NCBI RefSeq assembly: GCF_023072615.1
Contig: NZ_JAKNRW010000044.1
Location: 1-41,653, forward strand
DNA from: Pseudomonas violetae
GTDB lineage: Bacteria; Pseudomonadota; Gammaproteobacteria; Pseudomonadales; Pseudomonadaceae
DNA: 41,653 nt
Direction of reading: 5' to 3'
In this document: one piece after another, positions 31,479 to 39,357 of the stretch
How positions within the stretch are numbered: position 1 is the stretch's first letter
How the letters are laid out: each line of letters begins with the position of its first letter
Translations under genes and position numbers: made by a program
The notes under the pieces: model-generated
Told to the model about the DNA's origin: nothing
The model's database searches: none
The model's input: the letters and a program-made list of their open reading frames with translations, nothing else

Positions 31479-32675
31479 ATGTCCCTGCCTAGCCTGCGCC
31501 TCAAAGCCAACGCCGACCGTCGCCTGCGAAACGGCCACCTGTGGGTCTACAGCAACGAAATCGATGTTGCCGCCACACCGTTGCACGGCTTCAAGGCCGG
31601 CGATCAGGCGATCCTCGAAGCCGCCGGTGGCAAGACGCTGGGCATCGTTGCCATGAGCCCGAACAACCTGATCTGCGCCCGCCTGCTGTCGCGCGACATC
31701 AAGTTGCCGCTGGACAAGTCGCTGCTGGTGCACCGCCTCAACGTTGCCCTGTCCTTGCGTGATCGCCTGTTCGACAAGCCGTTCTATCGCCTGGTCTACG
31801 GTGATTCCGACCTGCTGCCAGGCCTGGTAGTCGACCGTTTCGGCGACATCCTGGTGGTGCAGATCGCCTCGGCGACCATGGAAGCGCATAAGGAAGACGT
31901 GATTGCCGCACTGACCCAAGTGCTCAAGCCAAGCGGCATTCTGTTCAAGAACGACTCCGCCGCCCGTGACGCCGAAGGCCTCAACCGCTACGTCGAGACC
32001 GTATTCGGCCTGGTGCCTGAGTGGGTCGCGCTGGAAGAGAACGGCGTGAAATTCGAAGCACCGGTCATTCAAGGCCAGAAAACCGGCTGGTTCTATGACC
32101 ACCGCATGAACCGTGCACGCCTGGCGCCTTATGCCAAGGGCAAGCGCGTACTCGACCTGTACAGCTACATCGGCGGCTGGGGCGTGCAAGCGGCTGCCTT
32201 CGGCGCCAGTGAAGTCTTCTGCGTCGACGCTTCGGCCTTCGCCCTCGACGGTGTCGAGCGCAACGCTGCGCTGAACGGCTTCGCCGAGAAAATGACCTGC
32301 CTCGAAGGCGATGTGTTTGATGCCCTGAAAGAACTCAAAGCCAGCGAAGAACGTTTCGACGTGATCGTGGCCGACCCGCCGGCGTTTATCAAACGCAAGA
32401 AAGACATGAAAAATGGCGAAGGCGCCTACCGTCGCCTGAACGAGCAAGCCATGCGCCTGCTCACCAAGGACGGCATCCTGATCAGCGCTTCGTGCTCGAT
32501 GCACCTGCCGGAAGATGACCTGCAGAACATCCTTCTGACCAGCGCCCGCCACCTGGACCGCAACATCCAGGTGCTGGAACGCGGCGGCCAAGGCCCGGAT
32601 CACCCGGTTCACCCGGCAATTGCCGAGACGCGGTACATCAAGAGCATCACCTGCCGTTTGCTGCCCAACAGCTGA
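31479..32675 (+). CDS. rlmI: RlmI-type 23S rRNA (cytosine-C5)-methyltransferase
   Basis: A 398-residue SAM-dependent methyltransferase, close to the 396 residues of E. coli RlmI, which makes m5C1962 in 23S rRNA. It begins with a PUA domain (MSLPSLRLKANADRRLRNGHLWVYSNEID, about 1-75). The fold domain has VLDLYSYIGGWGVQAAAFGA near 225, VFCVDASAFALDGVERNA, and motif IV VADPPAFIKRKKDM near 298. SASCSMHLPEDDL holds the conserved cysteine. The start at 31479 is set by the PUA domain; TTCCGGAGC precedes it. Confidence 0.92.
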   Translation: MSLPSLRLKANADRRLRNGHLWVYSNEIDVAATPLHGFKAGDQAILEAAGGKTLGIVAMSPNNLICARLLSRDIKLPLDKSLLVHRLNVALSLRDRLFDKPFYRLVYGDSDLLPGLVVDRFGDILVVQIASATMEAHKEDVIAALTQVLKPSGILFKNDSAARDAEGLNRYVETVFGLVPEWVALEENGVKFEAPVIQGQKTGWFYDHRMNRARLAPYAKGKRVLDLYSYIGGWGVQAAAFGASEVFCVDASAFALDGVERNAALNGFAEKMTCLEGDVFDALKELKASEERFDVIVADPPAFIKRKKDMKNGEGAYRRLNEQAMRLLTKDGILISASCSMHLPEDDLQNILLTSARHLDRNIQVLERGGQGPDHPVHPAIAETRYIKSITCRLLPNS

Positions 32676-32772
32676 GAAACTCCCGAGTGCCGACTGACAG
32701 AGTGCTCATCGCTTGCAGAGACTATGTTCTGAGACTGTACAGCCGGCACATCGGGCGCTTTGGACCTTCACA

Positions 32773-32803
32773 CAATAACCTCTGACTTAGCCTGAGGTTA
32801 TTG
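32773..32803. repeat. Perfect hairpin at a convergent junction
   Basis: CAATAACCTC (32773-32782) and GAGGTTATTG (32794-32803) are perfect 10-base arms with an 11-base loop, in the 195-bp gap between rlmI and the convergent orphan gene. There is no T-run, so a terminator role is possible but weak. The rest of the gap is AT-rich with nothing recognised. Confidence 0.7.
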
Positions 32804-32870
32804 ATTGTGGAGTTAATAATATATCGAATACATATCCTACACGGGCATTATGCAGCGCAGGCACTTCACG

Positions 32871-33512
32871 TCATAGTCTTTCAAATGAAAACCAAGTGGC
32901 ATCCTTAGTATAGTCATACTCTTGCACGAGCATGCCATCGCTGCACTTCACCCCTAGCCAATACGATTTGCCCTGCACACCAAACGCATAATAATTTGGG
33001 TTGCCACCATAAGGTTTTTGGTAGGCCACAAACCAATGATCTCGACTACTATACACATAGTTATAAGGCCCTAAGCCTAATATGGTATAGGGGGTTTTTA
33101 TCCTATCAAAAAACTCCATTCTATTATCAGCCTGCATTCGCGAAAGATATACCACAGAACGTTGTGTTGCAGACCAATGGGTACTCCACGTATAAGAAAA
33201 CACGCCACCCCCTCCACTCACACGCCAGGTGATTGGCTTCTGGGTTGTAACTCCGGAACATACATAAGTTGCGTACACTTCATAAGTCTGACCTGGAACC
33301 AGGCTTCTTCCTTGGGTATCGGTAGGTACTGCGTAACGAAGTCCTTGTTTATCCGGAGCCACTACGGCAGTCGTCGAAAGCTCTTCGGACGTGCCGATAT
33401 TATTTTTCACCTCTGCAACAGCACTAAAAGAAAAGATGCCCATCAGGCATAGAGCCTTTCGTAACACATGCATTTTTTTCGCATAATTTGATAAAACAGA
33501 TGATGCAATCAT
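32871..33512 (-). CDS. Orphan secreted protein, AT-rich gene
   Basis: A 213-residue protein I do not recognise. The N-terminus MIASSVLSNYAKKMHVLRKALCLMGIFSFSAVAEV reads as a signal peptide with a long basic n-region. The mature part is rich in Tyr, Trp, Ser and Gly (TWRVSGGGGVFSYTWSTHW, NPNYYAFGVQGKSYWLGVKC) and has two cysteines, one near residue 89 and one near 193, that could form a disulfide. It looks beta-rich and extracellular. GAGGGA ahead of the ATG at 33512 supports that start; a start at 33473 would give a shorter signal without a ribosome site. Base composition is clearly lower in GC than its neighbours, suggesting acquisition by transfer. Whether it is a toxin, adhesin or inhibitor cannot be said. 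Confidence 0.72.
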   Translation of the reverse strand: MIASSVLSNYAKKMHVLRKALCLMGIFSFSAVAEVKNNIGTSEELSTTAVVAPDKQGLRYAVPTDTQGRSLVPGQTYEVYATYVCSGVTTQKPITWRVSGGGGVFSYTWSTHWSATQRSVVYLSRMQADNRMEFFDRIKTPYTILGLGPYNYVYSSRDHWFVAYQKPYGGNPNYYAFGVQGKSYWLGVKCSDGMLVQEYDYTKDATWFSFERL

Positions 33513-33914
33513 GAGATTTCCCTCATTCCTTGTGGACAGGGTGACAAGCCTGCATCACAACCTACTTGAAATCTACTGACAGAGCTGACAGGTATACACG
33601 CGAGAACATGATGCTTTTCGGCATTCAAATGGCATGTGCGCCTTAATATAATTCACGAGACTTTTGGCTCGGAAGGCATTAAGACATCTTGACATGGCAC
33701 TTTATCGGCCGAGATACCCAGTGGTGGTTTCGCGCGCTAGCGCTCGCACACTCATTAACAAAATTCGCAACGCTGGCGGGTTGAGACTCATCTCGGAGTT
33801 CGCAAGCAAGCTCGCTCCTACAACAGACTCAGAAAGGTCTTACAGGGCCTGTATTGACTTCCATGCTCATCAAGCCAACTCTCGACCACCCCTCACGGAT
33901 CGAGAGCATTGTCG
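33513..33914. other. Intergenic region with a lone REP
   Basis: 402 bp between the divergent orphan gene and the MFS exporter. A direct repeat CTGACAG-AG-CTGACAG lies at 33576-33591. A single REP copy (TTCGCAAGCAAGCTCGCTCCTACAAC) is at about 33799-33824. A 10-base palindrome GCGCTAGCGC is at 33734-33743. No gene is supported; promoters of both flanking genes must lie here. Confidence 0.6.
33799..33824 (+). repeat. Single REP element
   Basis: One REP unit with the GCAAGCTCGCTCCTAC core and one change (GCGAGC to GCAAGC) in the left part. No inverted partner is nearby. Confidence 0.8.
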
Positions 33915-35117
33915 ATGTCCCCTGCTGCGCACACTGCGAAAAAATCCTCGCTGATCCTACTATTAATGACCCTGACGCTGCTGGGCGTTTTCCCCCTGGA
34001 CGTTGTCCTCCCGTCATTTCCCGCGCTGTCTGACCACTTCCAGACCTCGTCATCGGAGATCGCTCTTTCTGTCAGCCTGTTCGCCATCGGCTTGGGGATA
34101 TCCGTGGTGCTGGTGGGGCCGTTGTCGGACTTATGGGGACGCAGGCAGCTTCTGCTGATCGGTATCGCCATCTCGGTGATCGGTGCGGCAGGCTGCCTGA
34201 TGGCCCCTGACTACGGCTGGTTCCTGGTTTTCCGCGTTGTCCAGGCGGTGGGCTGCGGCTCCTTCGTGCTGTCGCAGGCATTGATCCAGGATTTGTTCGT
34301 CGGCAGGGAACAGGAGCGCCTCAGGATCTGGATGACCACCGCGGGAGGCGTCTTCATTTCCATATCACCGCTGCTGGGAACATGGCTGCAAATGCATCTG
34401 GGCTGGAACGGCAGTTTCTATGTCTTCATCGCCCTGGCGGTCATCGTCTGGACTAAGGCTGGTGTGCTACTCAAGGAAACCCCACGCAGTCGCAATCCGG
34501 CCTCCAGGCGCTTTTTCAGCGCCTACTGGCGCCTGTGTTCGGACCCACGGTTCATGGGCTATTGGCTGATTTCGGCGCTGGCTTTTGCCTGTCATTTTTC
34601 ATTCATCGTCATCTCGCCGATCATTTTCATGGAGCGCCTGGCGCTCACGCCGTACGAATTTGCCTGGGCACTGTTGTTGTACGGCGTGGCTTACATTTGC
34701 GGGGGGATAGTCGCCAGCGCGCTGCATCGGCGCCTGCAGGCCAATACCCAAATCATCATCGGCCTGGGACTGATTGCCCTCTCGGGATTGGCCATGCTGT
34801 GGCTCGCCAGCCTGGTTGGCCTCACTGCCGCAGCGGTGCTGATACCGATGCTCATTTGCACCGCCGGCACCACCATTGCCAGGCCGATCGCCAACTCCAA
34901 GGCCATGACCCTCTACCCACAGGATGCCGGCACTTCCTCGTCGGTGGGTGGTGTGATGATTTTCATGTGCGGTGGAGTGATCAGCGTGGTGATCAATCTG
35001 GCATCCGCAGACCTGACCACGGCGCTTGCCTCGTGCTTCCTGATACTCAGCGCTGCGGGTCTGGCTGTGAACGCGCTGATCACGCGCATTAACCTCACAT
35101 CATGCAGCCAACGATAA
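33915..35117 (+). CDS. Bcr/CflA-type MFS drug exporter
   Basis: A 400-residue major facilitator protein with about twelve transmembrane helices. Motif A is GPLSDLWGRRQLLLIG near residues 70-85, after the first helix pair (LTLLGVFPLDVVLPSFPAL). That proline and LP-x-F arrangement, plus SEIALSVSLFAIGLGIS, are typical of the DHA1 Bcr/CflA group, which exports drugs such as chloramphenicol, bicyclomycin or florfenicol. The substrate cannot be told from the sequence. The ATG at 33915 is preferred over a TTG two codons earlier. The stop TAA (35115-35117) lies in the ACGATAACGC linker of an adjoining REP, so the last residues (near SCSQR) may be repeat-derived. Confidence 0.87.
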   Translation: MSPAAHTAKKSSLILLLMTLTLLGVFPLDVVLPSFPALSDHFQTSSSEIALSVSLFAIGLGISVVLVGPLSDLWGRRQLLLIGIAISVIGAAGCLMAPDYGWFLVFRVVQAVGCGSFVLSQALIQDLFVGREQERLRIWMTTAGGVFISISPLLGTWLQMHLGWNGSFYVFIALAVIVWTKAGVLLKETPRSRNPASRRFFSAYWRLCSDPRFMGYWLISALAFACHFSFIVISPIIFMERLALTPYEFAWALLLYGVAYICGGIVASALHRRLQANTQIIIGLGLIALSGLAMLWLASLVGLTAAAVLIPMLICTAGTTIARPIANSKAMTLYPQDAGTSSSVGGVMIFMCGGVISVVINLASADLTTALASCFLILSAAGLAVNALITRINLTSCSQR

Positions 35118-35183
35118 CGCGGGCAGCCTGGCACCCCGCGGCGCCCTCTGGTTTTTCGCGAGCAAGCTCGCTCCTACAGGGTG
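35111..35183. repeat. REP half-element with linker
   Basis: The linker ACGATAACGCGGGCAGCCTGGC starts at 35111 and is followed at 35156-35180 by a REP (TCGCGAGCAAGCTCGCTCC and TACAGG). Only one REP unit is intact, so it is half of the pair seen at 11513-11612. It lies 5' of the transposase remnant. Confidence 0.85.
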
Positions 35184-35305
35184 TTGCGTCATGGCCGGAT
35201 ACGCCGCTCCTGCAGTGGCCGTGACATATCCGGAACTACTGTCGCGGCGACAACCGCCAGTCATGCATCTACCGTTTCTCTTGTACCCAGAATGAGGACA
35301 ACGGA

Positions 35306-35763
35306 ATGTCCAGCACGCCAAGAGCCCACTGCTTACGAACTGGCCGTTACTCTGAACCCGGCCGTATTTATCTTCTGACTGGGTTACCCATCGACGACAA
35401 CCAAACTTCAAGGATTGGCGTACTGGACGGCTGCAGGTCAATGAACTCAGACGAGCCCAGGAAGACAGTAATGCCACTTCATTGGCCTGGGTTGTCATGC
35501 CTGATCACTTCCACTGGCTGGTTGAACTGCACAATGGTGATTTGCCGAAGCTGATGCAAACGACCAAATCTCGCAGCGCGAGAGCCATCAATCAGGCGCG
35601 GGGGGTTTCTGCTCCTGTATGGCAAAAAGGCTACTTCGATCGGGCGCTCCGCCGCGAGGAAGATCTGAAAGCGATGGCTCGATACGTTATCGCCAACCCA
35701 TTACAAGCAGGGTTGGTCGCACGTATCGGTGACTATCCACTGTGGGACGCCATCTGGCTGTAG
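35306..35763 (+). pseudogene. Frameshifted REP-associated tyrosine transposase (RAYT)
   Basis: A Y1/HUH-type single-strand transposase of the RAYT group, which is tied to REP elements. The first part, from 35306, reads MSSTPRAHCLRTGRYSEPG then RIYLLT. Near 35381-35382 the frame moves by one base, and the second frame gives VTHRRQPNFKDWRTGRLQVN, LRRAQEDSNATSLAWVVMPDHFHWL, and ends ARYVIANPLQAGLVARIGDY. The HUH motif HFH and the Tyr-bearing helix ARYVIANPLQAGLV survive. Without the shift the protein would be about 152 residues, the usual size. The stop TAG is the TAG of the downstream REP (CTGTAGGAGCGAG). The gene is probably inactive unless the shift is an error in the sequence or programmed. 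Confidence 0.87.
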
Positions 35764-35840
35764 GAGCGAGCTCGCTCGCGATGGGCGTCAACGATGACGC
35801 TGGCAGCCTGGCACCCCACGGAGACCGTCCTCCTACAGGG
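35759..35840. repeat. REP pair, right unit eroded, after the RAYT
   Basis: CTGTAGGAGCGAGCTCGCTCGCGATGG begins at 35759; the right end keeps only TCCTACAGGG (35831-35840). The linker with ACGATGACGCTGGCAGCCTGGC matches that at 35111. Together the two flank the transposase remnant as in a RAYT-REP locus. Confidence 0.85.
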
Positions 35841-36083
35841 CGCCCGCACGTCTCGTAAGCACTCCCTGCGCACTCACCGGCATTCCCTCTAGCCGCCAGC
35901 CGTGTAGAATCGCCTCATTCATCGCCAGTCATCCCCCGGCGGGTTTATGAGCTCAAGCTGAAGCGCGCGGCGATCCCGCAAAGTTATCGGCAACTTCCGG
36001 ACACACGGCCATTTCTGAGTGTTCCAGACGTCAATAGAAGCTCACTTCCCTTTTGATACCTGATTAGCCGCCTGGAGTGCTTC
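35764..36083. other. Intergenic region ahead of ilvD
   Basis: 320 bp. The first 80 bp are the REP pair described above. The rest up to ilvD holds the promoter region; a CTGGAGTGC ribosome site lies at about 36073-36081. I saw no leader peptide rich in branched-chain codons and no attenuator, and no other gene. Confidence 0.6.
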
Positions 36084-37925
36084 ATGCCTGATTACCGCTC
36101 GAAAACATCCACCCACGGCCGCAACATGGCCGGCGCCCGCGCACTGTGGCGCGCCACGGGGATGAAAGATGACGACTTCAAAAAGCCGATCATCGCCATT
36201 GCCAACTCCTTCACCCAGTTCGTACCGGGCCACGTCCACCTCAAGGACCTGGGCCAGCTGGTTGCCCGCGAAATCGAACGCGCTGGCGGTGTGGCCAAAG
36301 AATTCAACACCATCGCTGTCGATGACGGCATCGCCATGGGCCACGACGGCATGCTGTATTCGCTGCCGAGCCGCGAGATCATTGCCGACTCCGTCGAGTA
36401 CATGGTCAACGCCCACTGCGCCGATGCGATCGTCTGCATCTCCAACTGCGACAAGATCACCCCCGGCATGCTGATGGCCTCCCTGCGCCTGAACATCCCG
36501 GTGATTTTCGTTTCCGGCGGCCCGATGGAAGCCGGCAAGACCAAACTCGCCTCCCACGGTCTCGACCTGGTCGATGCCATGGTGATCGCCGCCGACTCCA
36601 GCGCTTCTGACGAGAAAGTCGCCGAGTACGAACGTAGCGCCTGCCCAACTTGCGGCTCGTGCTCAGGTATGTTCACCGCCAACTCGATGAACTGCCTGGT
36701 CGAAGCCCTCGGCCTGGCATTGCCGGGCAATGGTTCGACCCTGGCCACCCACAGTGACCGCGAACAGCTGTTCCTGCAGGCTGGCCGCACCATCGTCGAG
36801 CTGTGCAAGCGTTACTACAGCGAGAACGACGAGTCGGTACTGCCACGCAATATCGCCAGCTTCAAGGCGTTCGAAAATGCCATGACCCTGGACATCGCCA
36901 TGGGCGGTTCCACCAACACCATCCTGCACTTGCTGGCCGCCGCCCAGGAAGCCGAGATCGATTTCGACCTGCGCGATATCGACCGTCTGTCCCGTCACGT
37001 GCCACAGCTGTGCAAAGTCGCGCCGAACATCCAGAAGTACCACATGGAAGACGTGCACCGTGCCGGCGGGATCTTCAGCATCCTCGGTTCCCTGGCCCGT
37101 GGCGGCCTGTTGCACACCGACCTGCCGACCGTGCACAGCAAGTCCCTGGCCGAAGGCATTGCCAAGTGGGACATCACCCAGACCGACGATGAGGCAGTGC
37201 ATCACTTCTTCAAAGCCGGCCCGGCGGGCATCCCGACGCAAACGGCGTTCAGCCAGTCGACCCGCTGGGAAACCCTGGACGACGACCGTGAACACGGCTG
37301 CATCCGCAGTGTTGAACACGCTTACTCGAAAGAAGGCGGCCTGGCCGTTCTGTACGGCAACATCGCGCTGGACGGCTGTGTGGTGAAAACGGCTGGCGTT
37401 GACGAGTCGATCCACGTGTTCGAAGGCAACGCGAAGATATTCGAAAGCCAGGACAGCGCCGTACGCGGCATTCTCGCGGACGAAGTAAAGGCCGGCGACA
37501 TCGTGATCATCCGTTACGAAGGCCCGAAAGGCGGCCCAGGCATGCAGGAAATGCTCTACCCGACTTCGTACCTGAAATCCAAAGGCCTAGGCAAGGCCTG
37601 CGCCCTGCTCACCGACGGTCGCTTCTCCGGCGGCACTTCGGGCCTGTCCATCGGCCACGCTTCGCCGGAAGCCGCAGCGGGTGGTGCAATTGGTCTGGTT
37701 CAGGACGGCGATAAGGTGCTGATCGACATTCCGAACCGTTCGATCAACCTGCTGATCAGCGACGAAGAAATGGCTGGCCGCCGTGCCGAACAGGATCAGA
37801 AAGGCTGGAAGCCTGTGGAAAAACGTCCACGCAAAGTGACCACGGCCCTGAAGGCCTACGCGCTGCTGGCGACCAGCGCCGACAAGGGTGCGGTGCGTGA
37901 CAAGGCGATGCTTGACGGGTTGTAA
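36084..37925 (+). CDS. ilvD: Dihydroxy-acid dehydratase
   Basis: Dehydrates dihydroxy-isovalerate and dihydroxy-methylvalerate to the keto acids, a shared step of valine, leucine and isoleucine synthesis. The 613-residue protein has the Fe-S cysteines in CISNCDKITPGML near 115-127 and CPTCGSCSGMFTANSMNCL near 190-208. PDYRSKTSTHGRNMAGARALWRATGM opens it as in the E. coli type, and GRFSGGTSGLSIGHASPEAA near 515 is the C-terminal signature. Single gene, closed by a strong terminator. Confidence 0.98.
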   Translation: MPDYRSKTSTHGRNMAGARALWRATGMKDDDFKKPIIAIANSFTQFVPGHVHLKDLGQLVAREIERAGGVAKEFNTIAVDDGIAMGHDGMLYSLPSREIIADSVEYMVNAHCADAIVCISNCDKITPGMLMASLRLNIPVIFVSGGPMEAGKTKLASHGLDLVDAMVIAADSSASDEKVAEYERSACPTCGSCSGMFTANSMNCLVEALGLALPGNGSTLATHSDREQLFLQAGRTIVELCKRYYSENDESVLPRNIASFKAFENAMTLDIAMGGSTNTILHLLAAAQEAEIDFDLRDIDRLSRHVPQLCKVAPNIQKYHMEDVHRAGGIFSILGSLARGGLLHTDLPTVHSKSLAEGIAKWDITQTDDEAVHHFFKAGPAGIPTQTAFSQSTRWETLDDDREHGCIRSVEHAYSKEGGLAVLYGNIALDGCVVKTAGVDESIHVFEGNAKIFESQDSAVRGILADEVKAGDIVIIRYEGPKGGPGMQEMLYPTSYLKSKGLGKACALLTDGRFSGGTSGLSIGHASPEAAAGGAIGLVQDGDKVLIDIPNRSINLLISDEEMAGRRAEQDQKGWKPVEKRPRKVTTALKAYALLATSADKGAVRDKAMLDGL

Positions 37926-37942
37926 GCGTCAGTCGCAGTAAT

Positions 37943-37975
37943 AAAATGCCCCGCCAAGAGCGGGGCATTTTTTTT
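37943..37975 (+). terminator. Intrinsic terminator of ilvD
   Basis: A 12-base stem AAAATGCCCCGC (37943-37954) with its complement GCGGGGCATTTT (37960-37971), loop CAAGA, continuing as a T-run to 37975. It starts 18 bp after the ilvD stop and, having A bases on the left, could also work for the opposite strand. Confidence 0.95.
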
Positions 37976-38029
37976 GCTATCAACTCGGACACTGCCATCC
38001 ACAACTTTGCAGACAACCCGAATCAACTG

Positions 38030-38048
38030 TGGGGCTTGCCCGCGATGG
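38030..38048 (+). repeat. Partial REP
   Basis: CTGTGGGGCTTGCCCGCGATGG-type sequence begins near 38029 in the ilvD/pchP convergent gap. Only one diverged unit, without a partner. Confidence 0.55.
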
Positions 38049-38061
38049 CAGCACCTCGGTG

Positions 38062-39117
38062 TTATTGAATCTCTTCAGGCTTCACGATCACCCAGTTCTT
38101 GTCTGCCGTCACCGGCAACCCTTCCTTGGCCTGGGCCGCAGCATTCTTCGCCATCATCCCGTTAATCTGAGTCATGTACTTGTCCTTGCGGTTGATCCAC
38201 AAGTGAATGCCGCCCTTGGCCACGTCGACGCTGTGGAACAGCATGAAACCATCACTGGTTGGCGTATCACCGCCGACCAGTACCGGTTTTTTCCACTCGT
38301 CGATGTAAGTCAGGATCGCCGCGTGCTTGCCCGCCATCCACGTCGCCGGGGTCCACAGGTACGGGGTCAATTCGAGGCCGAGGTTGGCTTTCTCGTCATA
38401 TTTGCCGGCGGTGATCTGCTTGCGTGCGGTGGTCAGTTCGCCGGTCTTGGTGTCCTTGAGCAACAGACTCACGCCGATTACGTTCTGCGGCTTGACGTTG
38501 TAGCCGTACTGCGGATCCGAGGCGACCATACGCACCAGCTCTTCCGAGGCAGCGGTCATCACGTAGACCTCGATGCCGTTTTCCATCAGCTTGTTGTAGA
38601 GCTCTTTCTGCCCGGTGAAGATTTTCGGCGGGTTGACGTCGAGTTTCTTCACCACGTCGCCTTCGTAGTAAGTGGCCGGCACCGGTTTACCTGATGCCAT
38701 CAACTCATCGACGTAACCCTTGAGCTCTTTGAGGGTGAAACCGGAAAACACCTGCGCGACCCATGGATAGCAGACCATGTCGTCGAGCTCGCAGAGGCGA
38801 TAGTAATAACTGAACAGGCTTTCCTTGTGCTCGGCGGTGTCTTTGAAAGGGATCAGTTTCAAGGAGGGGTCGAGCTTGTCGCGAGTGATAAGGCCCTTGT
38901 TCTCCATGAACGGCAGCAATGACTCTTCGAGGTCATAACGGTAACTAGTGTTGTCCATGTCGAACACCGCGTAGTTACCTTTGTTGGCATTGGCCGCGAT
39001 CATCGCGTCCAGCGCCTTGGCCTGATCGGCTGGCCAATGTTTAAGGTCCGTGGCGAAGGCCTGGCCAGCCAAGCCCAGGCAGAGTGCTGCAACCAGAAAT
39101 TTCGGTGCAAGCTTCAT
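38062..39117 (-). CDS. pchP: Phosphorylcholine phosphatase (HAD family, periplasmic)
   Basis: Hydrolyses phosphorylcholine, feeding choline use, in the periplasm. The 351-residue protein begins with a signal peptide (MKLAPKFLVAALCLGLAGQAFA, cut near 22). HAD motif I is AVFDMDNTSYRYD with the nucleophile Asp53 and acid Asp55; motif II is VMTAASEE near 190; motif IV is VGGDTPTSDGF near 265. The close match to the PchP pattern DMDNTSYRYDLEESLLP is the reason for the name. It is alone on its strand between ilvD and tcyP, away from other choline genes in this window. Confidence 0.88.
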   Translation of the reverse strand: MKLAPKFLVAALCLGLAGQAFATDLKHWPADQAKALDAMIAANANKGNYAVFDMDNTSYRYDLEESLLPFMENKGLITRDKLDPSLKLIPFKDTAEHKESLFSYYYRLCELDDMVCYPWVAQVFSGFTLKELKGYVDELMASGKPVPATYYEGDVVKKLDVNPPKIFTGQKELYNKLMENGIEVYVMTAASEELVRMVASDPQYGYNVKPQNVIGVSLLLKDTKTGELTTARKQITAGKYDEKANLGLELTPYLWTPATWMAGKHAAILTYIDEWKKPVLVGGDTPTSDGFMLFHSVDVAKGGIHLWINRKDKYMTQINGMMAKNAAAQAKEGLPVTADKNWVIVKPEEIQ

Positions 39118-39239
39118 CGTAGTTCTCCCTGATTCAAAGAGATCGACGCTATCAAATTAGTGTGACAGTCCCCACCTGCTTGCGACGGCTCACGTCTCCA
39201 TTGCGCCAGCTGCGCTCCAGAAAGCGACATGCGCTTATT

Positions 39240-39269
39240 CCAAAAACGACAGCTACCATGCGTTTTTGG
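39240..39269. promoter_or_regulatory. Inverted repeat upstream of tcyP
   Basis: CCAAAAACG (39240-39248) and CGTTTTTGG (39261-39269) form perfect 9-base arms with a 12-base spacer, followed by an AT-rich stretch (TATTAATTCATTATTTTTC) before tcyP. It lies in the 240-bp divergent gap of pchP and tcyP. It may be an operator or an RNA hairpin; sulfur control through CysB would be a guess. Confidence 0.55.
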
Positions 39270-39357
39270 TATTAATTCATTATTTTTCAAGCTGTTAGGC
39301 TTGCCGGTTCGCACCTGCCCCGCAAGGCAACGGGCACAAGTCTTACTCGGAGTTTTC

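Noticed and set aside
31446..32612. A 388-codon open frame antisense to rlmI
   Set aside because: Shadow of rlmI, which has PUA and methyltransferase motifs.
33734..33743. Palindrome GCGCTAGCGC in the orphan/MFS gap
   Set aside because: Ten bases, no spacing to a promoter element and easily expected by chance at this GC content.
33664..33954. A 96-codon open frame in the gap before the MFS gene
   Set aside because: It runs through a REP and into the MFS start in another frame, with no ribosome site or recognisable domain.
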